A DNA stretch of 64,000 nt, from positions 769,695,336-769,759,335 of the forward strand of contig NC_081408.1 of NCBI RefSeq assembly GCF_030272615.1, read 5' to 3'. Positions 25,143 to 35,982 of the stretch are shown piece after piece. A model generated the notes under the pieces. That model saw only the letters and a program-made list of their open reading frames with translations, had not been told where the DNA came from and did not search any database. This stretch comes from Cryptomeria japonica (lineage: Eukaryota > Streptophyta > Pinopsida > Cupressales > Cupressaceae). The translations under genes and the position numbers were made by a program. The first letter of the stretch is position 1. Each line of letters begins with the position of its first letter.

Positions 25143-26744
25143 CCTATTACCAACAATATAACAGCCCTAGCCTACAAATTGGACTGGTTAATTTTCTCCA
25201 ATCAAACAAACATGTAATCACTCCATAAACTAGGTACATTAAGCACACATCGAATTATAAAATAACTAACTGTGATACATCAATATGTGAAAGTTTAATG
25301 ACCTAGATATTAGGACTGTAAAATACTATATCGTATCCTAATTCCTAAAATAACCCTCTTTGTGTGATGTGTGAAGTACAATACACAACTAGGAATTATG
25401 TTGAGTCAAATGCAAAATCGGTACTAACCATGGAAGCTGAGGATAAATCATGAACAACATATCTAAAGCAACAAAGGAATGACTCAAGTGCAAATGAATG
25501 CTAGGAAATAAAGTAGAAAACAATGCAAAATTAGGTAAGAAACTAGGTGACAATAAACCATGAACAACTTGAAATAATCTATAATTAATTATCTATGTGA
25601 TCCATCAACCTGTGACTATGAAACGTAATCTGCAAACAGTAAACTTGTGGACCATTAAGAACAAGAAGAAACTTGTTAGTAGATCTGCCATTTCTTGTCA
25701 ATCAATCATCAAAGAACTTGTGATCTACCATGCACCATGTATGTCATATACCATATCTATATACAAACATTTTGTATCGAGTAAACTACATTTATTGATT
25801 CATTGAACTTGTTTTGCTTGGATCCAAACACCATGGAAACATAACCATTAATCCTAATAACCTGTGAACCATGGAGTGCAAACTAAATGGAATCATGTCC
25901 AAAATTTTGGTTAAAACAATCTAAGGAAAATAGTGGGATTCCAATTATCCATCTCAAAACACCATCATTGAGACTTCCATGTTCAATATACAGAAAAAAC
26001 TCTATTTTTTAACCATTTTAGTCATCTATATATTTTTTTGCTAAATAAAAGTTGGATTTATATTAAAAAGAGCTAAATATTACAAAACCATTTCAACACA
26101 GTTTATATCCCTATCATTTATCACAATTTCTTTTTGACAGATTGTTGCCTTTTTCCAGTGGCAGTGTTGTAGTATTGATTAATGTGCTACATCATAATGT
26201 GATCAACTTAAAAGAAGTACTAAATTTTACCTAATATTTCTTTTAAATTGAGGGGTGAATTAGCTATATCCTCTAAACCAAGCATTATTTTATCATATTT
26301 ATTGTCAGCATTCCTTCAATACCTATTTGTGAATATTTAGGGTGACGTGATTAGCATCCTCCCCTTTGTACAAAATTATTGATTACATGAAATGTATTTT
26401 TTATGTCATTTTGCAATATACCATGGTTGTATATGTTTCTACGTAAAGTTATGAATCCAAAATTGTCAAATAGATGTTACATAGATAACAATCTTTCCTT
26501 CTTGCTATCTATTACAGACAATGGAAAAGTTTCCATTGTCCTTTAATTCTCGTATACATTACTTGAACCCAATCTATGTGTATTTATGGTAGAAGTCATG
26601 GAATTTCAGCAATTTAATTCTTAGTATATAGCAATAGCCTATTAGCAAGCTCACTCTAGTGAAGACAAATTTGAAAGAATTCATAAAACAGGAGTTGTCA
26701 ATGACATATACTGACGCTTGAGTTTTATGTTTCTTTTGTTATAG
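25143..26744. other. Unassigned DNA before the ARD exons
   Basis: Nothing is recognised apart from the duplicated cctat at its left edge. It may hold decayed introns or upstream exons of the dioxygenase fragment, but no such exon could be read. Confidence 0.4.
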
Positions 26745-27033
26745 GCTCCTTTGATGTAAGGGATAAAGAGGATTGATGGATACGAAGATGGGTTAAGAAG
26801 GGGGGTATGATTATCCTCCCAGGAGGAATCTATCATCAATTTACCCTCGACACAAACAACTACATTAATGTAAATGCTCTTTTATCTCAAGGACACTCAC
26901 TATAAATCATTTCTTATATGAACTAGAGGATATTATTATGGTTTCCTTGACTTTTATTGCAGATTCTGAGGATTTTCCAGTTTGAGCTAGTCTGGACAAC
27001 ATACAATTATCCTTGTGAGATGCATCCTGCTAG
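26745..27033 (+). pseudogene. Acireductone dioxygenase (ARD), two exons
   Basis: Exon 26745-26869 reads SFDVRDKED, a stop, then [17 protein letters not shown] and [15 protein letters not shown]. Exon 26963-27033 reads FELVWTTYNYPCEMHPAR. They match the C-terminal half of the cupin enzyme ARD, where GIYHRFTLD carries the last metal-binding His and VWTPYNRP(H) follows. ARD acts in the methionine salvage pathway. Both exons keep AG and GT borders ('ttatag' before, 'gtaaat' after; 'ttgcag' before, 'gtaaga' after), so this is a genomic, not a retrotransposed, copy. One in-frame stop (about 26777) and missing other exons make it a pseudogene. Confidence 0.78.
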
Positions 27034-27894
27034 GTAAGAACCCTAATACTTGTAAGACCAAGATGAGAATTTCAATTTGATTGTTTTCAAGAAAACCTGA
27101 ACATTCTAGTTTTACATATAAAAATGACATATTTTTGTGATGGCATGTTCCAATATGTATTTTCTTTTGATATATTGTTTGTAGGTTCTAGAGAGGACCC
27201 ACTTCCAAACAGATAAAGTTGTTATAAATAGGCTATTGGTGAAGAATAACTGAAGAAAATCAATGAAAACCCACATCAACAATAACCAACACAGTCAGAA
27301 ACATTAATCTAAACATTCTTTTTAGCTCCCACCTTTCTTGACAACTTATTTATCTTTTGACAGCACCAAACTGCTTGAGAAGTATCTTCTTACTCAAAGA
27401 AAAAATGTGATAAAAAACAATTGTCCAATCACTCGCATCAACATCAACCTTGCCAAAACTTGATGTTGCAAGATCCAAGATGGATATTGCATAACATAGA
27501 GAAGCCATCATTTGAAGGAAATAGGAACCCAGTGAAGACATTAAGAGGGCATGAAGGCCATTCAGTAGAAGGCAAAGGAAAAATCTTGGAAACAAGAGGA
27601 GGAGCACTTGGAGAAGAAGGTAGGGAAAATAGAAGTCCGACCAATAGAGAAGCTAAACTGTGAGGGCAAACTACCAGAGATAGAAAGAAACTCTACAGCC
27701 AAAGCAGGGGAGATAAAACCAACAATCTCTGCTTAGGGAGGAGCTCTAGACCCCAAATTTGAAGAAAGAAATAGAGCTAAAGTAAGTGAATTGGATAACA
27801 ACAAGAATGTAAAGCGCACCCCTGATTTGCTTACCAAAATGCTCAAAATTAAATGAAAATCTTTAACGAATACACAAAACTATATACATATGTA
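27034..27894. other. Unassigned DNA between ARD exons and foldback
   Basis: The open frame at 27421-27663 and its overlapping antisense frames have no recognisable motif. No last ARD exon could be found here. Confidence 0.4.
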
Positions 27895-28576
27895 GGCACA
27901 CCATGGTTGAGATGGTCCAACTCCCTAGTCTCACTCTAGGACTAAGCTCATGCCATATCTAAATGACAGACATCTCAAATACATCGTCGGTGGAAAGCTG
28001 CAAAATGTCATTTTCATACATAAGCAAGATGTACACAATTGGGCACAATCACCAAGAGAACGGCAAAAAGTGTGTTTGAGATCATTGTCCTAATTGTGGT
28101 GTGGTCACGAAGAGATCACCGTAAATTTGTCAACCTTTCCTTCATTTAAACCAAGTAAACCTTTATGCATAAAGGTTTACTTGGTTTAAATGAAGGAAAG
28201 GTTGACAACTTTACGGTGATCTCTTCGTGACCACACCACAATTAGGACAATGATCTCAAACACACTTTTTGCCGTTCTCTTGGTGATTGTGCCCAATTGT
28301 GTACATAAAGGTTTACTTGGTTTAAATGAAGGAAAGGTTGACAAATTTACGGTGATCTCTTCGTGACCACACCACAATTAGGACAATGATCTCAAACACA
28401 CTTTTTACCATTCTCTTGGTGATTGTGCCCAATTGTGCACGTCTTGCTTATGTATGAAAATGACATTTTGCAACTTTCCACCGACTATGTATTTGAGATG
28501 TCTTTCATTTAGATATGGCATGAGCTTAGTTGTAGAGTGAGACTAGGGAGTTGGACCATCTCAACCATGGTGCGCC
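27895..28576. mobile_element. Foldback (long inverted repeat) element
   Basis: The left arm (27895-28167) is the near-perfect reverse complement of the right side. The innermost 136 bp of the right arm are present twice (28168-28303 and 28304-28439), and the outer part (28440-28576) pairs with 27895-28030. The centre 'aaacctttatgcataaaggttt' is a perfect palindrome. The outer ends read ggcacaccatgg and ccatggtgcgcc. No coding region and no clear target-site duplication were seen. Confidence 0.9.
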
Positions 28577-28699
28577 TGATCATATTAGCTTGAAACCATG
28601 CGCCTCATATTAGCCTCAAACCTATGCCCCCTACTAGAGGGTGGTGGGGATAGAATATCATTCGCTATACATATCAATGACTAGATAATAATAATTTTT

Positions 28700-29192
28700 T
28701 TTTGATAAAAATATTATCATCGTCGGAATTACGATGAATACCAAGCTTTCCACTGACGATGAAACTGGTGGACATACAATGTTCTCGTCAGTGAAATATT
28801 CTGGAGTCATCGCACTTTCGACTCAAACCACACAAACATTTGATGAGGATGTTGTACGTGCGACGACACTTCGTAGTCAGACGGTCGTCAATGCCTCTGA
28901 ATGGACCGACGACACAAGCGTCAGACAATCAGCATCATCGTCAGTGCGAAGTTCCAAATTAGCGTCAGCTTTGCGATGAAATCTACTGAAGCATCCGATG
29001 ACTTTTTTGACCGGAAGAGCGATCATGCCCACCGTCGGCAGAGTCCATGGGATTGTCGTATTTTCGATGGTTAGGGCATCGTCGACAAATCAGACGATGA
29101 GTTTTTGACGGCTACTTTTGTCGCCACTCTGAGAAAAATTAGTCGCAAATCTGACAATCGGTCGTCAGAAATTATCTCTGAATGTACTAGTG
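28700..29192. mobile_element. CACTA-type transposon right terminus
   Basis: This stretch is much richer in CG than its surroundings. It is dense in CGTCG, CGACGA, CGTCAG and similar words, typical of subterminal repeats bound by CACTA transposases. It ends 'tgtactagtg' (29183-29192), the reverse complement of CACTAGTACA. It could be the right end of the transposon whose genes lie at 14900-22841. No matching left end was found. Confidence 0.6.
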
Positions 29193-29900
29193 ATAGTGCA
29201 GCAAGGCACATACTATATTGCTAGCCTAATCAAGGTGTATGATAATGCCATAACTGTGAGTAAAGAGATGGAATGGGAAGCTACCACATGGGAGAAAGAA
29301 AGAAATAAATGGGTAGCAGTCTTAGCGCAGATTAATGATGTACATAAATTTGGCCTCATGAAATTTCTTGCTGAGAAGCTAGTGGATAACCTAGATGATA
29401 GCATACTGTATGTATCAAGAAAGAATGTTGAATGGAGGAACTCTATCATTAAATAGGGTTATGAAGAATCCATCAAGTTATTAAAAGGATTAAAAGAACT
29501 TATTGATACGATGCAGAAAGATTTAAAATGCATCGATATACAGCTCCTGAAGGAAGATGGACAGACGATTGAGATAGCAGCAGATATGGTCAAAACCTTT
29601 AAAGAGAGGGTGCAGCTTGTTAAAGAGACAAAGTCTCTAACTACGGATGACTTCTCCAAAGTTGCAAGGATAGAATCAATGTTAGCATTTTGCTTTGATC
29701 ACTTGGAAGCGCATAAAATTAACGTTATGCAGGTAAACATGGACAAAGAAGTTTGGAAGCAGTGCATTCTGCACAATGGACTCCCACACTATCAGGTTAT
29801 CCTTAATTTCTCAACAACACATTTGGAGTGGCAAAATGTACGTGGTACCATGACAAAACAGGACAAATCAACATCTTCTTCTACCACGTTAGAGTCTTGA
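29193..29900 (+). pseudogene. Unrecognised helical reading frame
   Basis: A single frame runs to the TGA at 29898-29900 and is broken once by TAG at 29454-29456. The protein is hydrophilic and looks largely alpha-helical, with blocks such as EWEATTWEKERNKWVAVLAQ and KVARIESMLAFCFDHLEAHK. I do not recognise the family. The open frame begins right beside the CACTA-like terminus, so its 5' part may have been cut off by that insertion. A retroelement origin is possible but not shown. Confidence 0.4.
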
Positions 29901-30640
29901 TCAGTTTATGGATGAGTTGTCATCCTGCCCGTGGCCTTTGATCATTTATTTTTTATCTAGCTTGAAGCAAACAGTTTATTTTAACTCTAGGGTAGAGTTT
30001 AAGAATTTTGGGTGATTTTCAAAAAACTATTAGCCTGGAGGCTATATATGTAATTAAGCAAGCTTTATTGTGGGTTGGAAAATGTTTGATTTGAATTGGA
30101 AGACTTAATTTTCTTTTAAATTTTAGTGTAGACATTTTATATATGAATGAAATGATATACTTTGTATGGTCTTCAAATCTGTGCATTTGAATGATAGGGA
30201 AAATCTTTGTTGGGATGTATGATTGTGTGCAGAATATTTTACTTCATTATCAGTTCATTATAAGTCTGTGAATTCATTGATTAAGGAAATTAGTGATACA
30301 TTATCATTTAAATGATTCTGCTCCCCCTTGTCCTTTGAGGCATGAGCAAGTATCGATCAACATTTATGCTACATTGAGTATACTTGGTGAAATAAGTTTT
30401 ACATTCAATTAAAATGTTCAAAGTCTAAGTCCGTGAGCTTTACATTTATGGATAATTATCTTGAAGCATTCTTATCATGTTGATAGATGAATGTGAAAGC
30501 CTTTCTCACTTTCTGGTAAAAAGTGTGTTTCTTTGTGAGTTATTTGCATAAAAAATCATTGGATATCATATGAAAAGATGCACTCTTATGCAGAGGGCAA
30601 ACCGATACTCGGTTCACCCAATTGTTGGTTCCTTTTTCTT
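29901..30640. other. Unassigned DNA
   Basis: No reading frame, repeat or RNA gene is recognised. The first 250 bases could be the 3' untranslated region of the frame ending at 29900. Confidence 0.4.
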
Positions 30641-30946
30641 TTCATCAAGGGTATGTATGAGTCATCATTAAAAATATTAAAGGAAAGGCAAATGTGTTAA
30701 CCAACACACATGTTTCTTGACTTTTCTTTTTTTGTGATACTTTAGAATGCATTGCCTCAATGTAAGACTTCAGAAGCCATACAAATTTTGACTTTTCTTC
30801 TTTCTTTGTGGACCTTTGTGGCCTTTTGGACATTTATTTTTCTTTTTGGATGAAATTTATCTTTGTTTTTGCATGTCGATTAGATGAGACATGTTGATCC
30901 TTTTATTCATGTGGATTTTTTAATATTGGAATCTTATGCTTTGCAT

Positions 30947-32560
30947 CTAAGTTTCTTGGAGAAAGAAAAGAATGTGTGGATGGATAGGAAATATATGAAG
31001 GTATTTTTGATGGATGGAAGGTGCTCGAAGATGTGTACCTTTGTTGATCCTATATAAGGAATGGAGGGATGTAGGGTCATAAAATGGATGGAAGGGATGA
31101 AGGGAAAGGCATGTGTTTGGATTTTGGTTTAGTAGGGATACCAACATCTTGAGGAATGTCACTGAAGCCATGACCCTTAATATTTTCTTTAATATTTTGA
31201 CTTTTAGGATACACTTTTCTTTGGGAAGAAGACACGAGTCCATTATGAGGGGGAAGTGGAATGTAGGGAATGATAGGATCATGAGAGGGATTTGTAGGCA
31301 TGATGGATCCTTGAGGTGAATATGGAGGATTATGACAAGGAGATGAAGGGATACTTTGATCCTAACATGGAAGAGGACCATTAGATAGAGTAGGAAGGGT
31401 GTTTGACTCTTCATTTTGAATAGGATCATTTGAAAAGGTGGAAGAGGCATCATGATCTTGCTTAGGAAGTGGATTAGGAATGGGATTTGGAAAGATGTTT
31501 TTCTCTTGAGATGGAAGGAGATCATCTTGGAAGAAATGGAAAGGTATAAAGGGATCATCATGGGATTCTAGGGAGGTAGGATCTTTTTCAACCTTTGGAT
31601 GGGATTGGAGAGTTTTGGTGTCTTGATCTTGATTTATGATAGGACTTGTTTCTTCATTTTTAAGATTATCCTCTTGACATGGAGTTACTTCTAAAGAAGA
31701 GGTAGTGTTTTTGATATGCATGGGGATTCTTGGAAGGTGTTCATGTTTTTGCATGAAGGGGAAGCATTTCGGATGGGACTCTCTAGAGTGGGAATGTTTG
31801 GAATTGGAGTGCATGATGGCATTGTATCTGGAATTTTTAAATCATGTGAGGAACTTGTATCAAGATTGGGATTAGCTTGGATTTCCATAGGAGATAGCCC
31901 TTGAGGGTCAACATGAAAAGTTTCATCATTAGGCTCATTATTTGAGGAATATGGTATGGATTATTATTGAGAAGCCTTAGGAGATGGAGGCGTCATGGAA
32001 GAGATGGAGGTTACATGTGGGAGATTTCTAGACACATGTTCATAATTTTGATCATGCTTGGTAACGACATCTAGTTTCTTCTTAGGTAAATTATTAGGAT
32101 CTTAAATTTCAATAACACCATCATCAAGGAGGTCTTGAATTTTATGTTTTAATTCCATGCACATTGAAGTCTTATTTTTGTTATGCCTATGATATACACA
32201 ATAATTACTCAAAAATTCACATCGCCATGTGGTCTTGTTAGGCAATATGACAAGATTATGCTTAAGAAGCTCTTCTAAAGCTAACTCAATAGATTGCCCC
32301 AAATAGGCATATTTGGAGGAAATGTCTTTTTGTCTTGGTGAAGGTGTCTTGTGATCTTGTATGAGACTTGGCTTTTGATTTTGAATTACTTTCTATTCCA
32401 TCTTATATAATTGTTTTAGTATTTCTTGAAGTCTGGTGTTCTTGATATCATGAAATTTTATCTCAAGAGAGGTCATTGAATCTTTTTGTTGGGCTTGAAT
32501 TTTATATATTTCTCACTTGAGATCTTGAATTTATTGGGCCAAGGTAGCCATGGAGATTTA
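30947..32560 (-). pseudogene. Gypsy (Tat-like) gag remnant, minus strand
   Basis: The minus strand at 32302-32102 reads YCVYHRHNKNKTSMCMELKH and then KIQDLLDDGVIEI, the gag C-terminal pattern of Tat/Ogre Gypsy elements. The element at 45228-56632 has the counterpart EYCEVHKSKGHKTGNC with IQDLIDRGDIEI. A stop at 32102 is followed by a long low-complexity tail rich in Ser, Pro and Asn (31904-30947) in changing frames. With the primer site at 41815-41840 and the LTR at 41847-43147, it belongs to a minus-strand Gypsy element whose leader was later split by the Copia element. No RT or integrase of this element is visible. Confidence 0.7.
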
Positions 32561-34863
32561 TGATAGTTTTAATTTGCAAGAATAGATTAGTTTGTAATGA
32601 CAAAGGATGTCCTTACTTTTGTCAGATCTCTTATGAGAACTTCTGGTTCGAACAGGCATGGGTAACTTGATGTGACCAATATAGGAGGTGATGCAGAAGT
32701 GAAGATTGAATCAGAGTTATTTTTTTCAATTTGATGTTTAAATAAAGAGATGAGGTCAAAATTTGGTTTCAAGAAAGATCTATCTTGTTTAAGATGTGAA
32801 CTAAGATGATCAAGAAGATCGAGGTTTGATTTGATGATTGATTGATGAACTAGCTAGGACGTGACCGACAAATCAAACAGCACTACCACAAGGGTGCGTT
32901 ATCAAGAAGTGTTTTTCTCGAGATCCAAGTTTTCTCAATTTAATTTTATGTTCATTGTTGAAGAATGAAGATCAATGAGCTTAACAGAGTCTAAGATTGG
33001 ACAGATAGAGTTTTCACACAAAAGTGGATAAGGTAGTTATCTCAGTAGAATTCTTGTCCTATGAAGGGTGAATCGACTTCTTTCTCTCTTAGGGGTTTGA
33101 GGTTCAAGTTGAGCCTCATTGTAAGTGATACAAACTTTTAGAAATAGAGCAGGATTGGTCTTGCCTCCCTTGTTTAAGCGATAGCTGAATGCGGATTTAT
33201 AAGAAAAATCCCTACTTATCAGGGGTTCTTCTTCAAATTTGTTAGATTTTCCTTGAAGGTATAACCACATATGTCTCAAGAACACCCTATGCGACAAGAA
33301 GAGCTAATGATAGATGTATAAAAACTTTCTCCTCTTATATATTTGCCTAGGACTAGGATGCTTCTTTTTCAGTTTAGCCTCTGGATTGAGGCTTTGTCTT
33401 CTCAACACTTGAGGATAGGACATACGAGATATTGATGCTTGATCAGATATGGATACTAACTATGGTAGACAAGAGGATGTTTGGACAATGAGGACAACAT
33501 CCTCTCTAGGATATTAACTACTTTCAGGACTTAAGGACACATTTTCGTACAACAGAGTATGAGACCAAAACGAGTAACTTTCAGGGTCAGGCGATGGAGA
33601 CATAGATTCATGCGAGCTATTTTTCTGACTCATACGAGGACCTTTCTGATTAGAATGACAATTTGGCAATAGTGATGTTTGTTCGTATGAGTTTAAATCT
33701 GACTAGAACGACAAAGTGTTGACTTGTTGTTGGCTCGTATGACCTAGGACTGACCCAGGATGAGTTTTGACAGAGTTTTGATCACTGACTTGGTTTTCAG
33801 TTTGTCTTTTAGTTTTAGTTTGATGTTTCTGATTGTCTTGAAGTTTTGTTTTAATTGTTTGGAGGAATGAAAATAACATCAAAAAATAGGTGTAAAATGA
33901 TAACAAGCACAATACGCTAACCCTATGGAAGTTGGCTGAGAAGGAAAACATTTGCCCGGAACCTAGGCACACACCAAATAGCTAATGAAAATATGGTCGC
34001 TAAGTCTCATGCAATGGATTCTCAATGTCGTATTAACTAGCTCTAAATGCTAATGGGGGCACGATATGGCGAGTAATTTTGGGGGGAAAACCAGCTATCC
34101 CTTTGCACAAAAATTATCCTCCTTTCGAAGGTGAGTCAGGTAGCTTCTAACCTAAAGTTTTTAGTAAGGGTTCTATTTGGAAGGACCGCTTGACTGTCGT
34201 GCAAGTGTGATTTAGATTATAAAACCCAACAAGATGTTGAAACTATGTAGTCACACAAGTGTGATTTAGACCATGAGGCCCTATAAGATACTCAACATGA
34301 GACACTCCTCATAAATGAAGCAATGCCACCGATTATTCCATCTCCTGGGACTTTCACCCCAAAACTATTTTATTATAGTGAGTTGGATTCCTGGCTTTGG
34401 TCGGACGCACTTGGGTCATTCCCTCTCACCGAGCCTTAGGGGCTTCTTAGGAGGAAAGCCCTCTAAAGGTATCAACAGATCTCAAACACTAATAGAAAAC
34501 AAATCTCAAGGTCTAGATTTTTTATTGTCCAAATGGATAAGAGCATACTCTACTACTCTAGATTTTTCCCAAAAACACATAAAACAAATTTATTTCCCTT
34601 ATAAAAATTGAAGTGTTCTTAAAAAGATTAAGAAGACAAAATGTTTGTTTGTATCTCTCAAGGCAACCTGCAAAACAAAGATATTAGTAGTTTGAGTTTA
34701 TAATCTTTGGCAAGCATATGTTTAATGATTGAATTATTTGCCAAGCAAACCTACAAACATTAAAAGACAAAAATTAGTTGCCAAAATTAAACTATAAATT
34801 AAACTAATCTAACAAGAATTTCCATTCTTTATGACTATCCTAGTTATGACAGTTTTGATAGTA
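32561..34863 (-). other. Probable leader and gag N-terminal region of the minus-strand Gypsy
   Basis: Short minus-strand frames (33297-33037, 32772-32587) have no clear motifs. Position suggests the untranslated leader and decayed gag start of the Gypsy remnant. Nothing else is recognised. Confidence 0.4.
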
Positions 34864-35401
34864 CTGCACTTTGTCATTCATAACTTTCAAACTAGACAAA
34901 ATAAGGAAAATCGTTTTGGTGAAACTGTAGAAAACTTGGTTTGAAATAACATATTTTTATATGTTGTTTTGATCCAACGATTCAATAAAACGTTATACCC
35001 TCCGAATAGAGACCATTTTTGACTGTCATAGAAAAACAATTAAAATGATAGTACTTAACTCTTTCATTCATAACTTTCCAACAAAACATAATTAGACAAA
35101 TCTCTCTGGTGAGAATACAGAAAACTTGGCTTAAAACAACATATCCCAAATTTTTTAGATCCAATGGTTCAATAAAAAGTTATACCCTCCAAACAGAGAC
35201 CCTTCACAGAAGAACAAGCAAAATGATAGTATTGCTTTCTGTCATTCATAACTTTCAAACCAAACAAAAATTAGGCAAATCACTCCAGTGAAAATATAGA
35301 CAATGTGGTTTGAAACAACATATCCAAAATTTGTTTAGATCCAACGATTCAATAAAAATTTATTCCCTCCGAACAAACACAATTTTTGACTGTCACATAA
35401 A
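34864..35401. repeat. Three tandem 170-190 bp leader repeats
   Basis: Units at 34864-35053, 35054-35231 and 35232-35401 share 'cattcataactttc', 'gatccaacgattcaataaaa' and a 'gatagta' border. The third unit is interrupted by the Copia insertion and continues at 41704 ('agaaaaacaagc'). They lie in the presumed leader of the minus-strand Gypsy element. Confidence 0.85.
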
Positions 35402-35772
35402 TATAGGAGTTGAGAAATACAACCCCACAGTAGCCTGAAGATCTTTTGCAAGCCGAATAACCTGTTACAAGGAGAAGCAATGAAGCAAAATCTAAAGAAC
35501 ATACAAAAACACAGAAAAGTATTCTCAAAATATGAGAGCTCCAATTCACCAAAAATGTATTGTGAAAAGATAATACAATGAAAAGAAAAATTAACCTCTA
35601 ATAGGTCAAGAAACCCTAAAAAGGGAAAACCCTAGGCTTGCACATAATAATTAATTAAAATAATTAATTATATGCACCTCATGTTAGCTTAAATGTGAAA
35701 AGATAATTGGGAACTTAAAGAATTAAATAAATATTGTTTAATTAATCAAGTAAAGACCCAATTACTCTAACA
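35402..35772 (-). repeat. Copia 3' LTR
   Basis: 371 bp, starting TGTTAGAGTAATTGGG on the minus strand and ending CAACTCCTATA. Preceded on the minus strand by the purine-rich tract at 35773-35785. Confidence 0.93.
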
Positions 35773-35982
35773 CCCCCCCTTAAGGTAGACTTAGGGAGAA
35801 GCTAAAACCTAGAACAACTACTGAAAGCATGAAAGATGGATCCCGGCAACAAGGCCTGATCAGGTACCCAAATACAATGAATCTCTATGAAACGGAGACA
35901 AAGGAGAAAACCCAGTGGGAAAAAAATCCTCTCCAAAAAGAGATAAAAGAACATGCTAAAAGAAGAAGAAGGAAGGAAGGCC

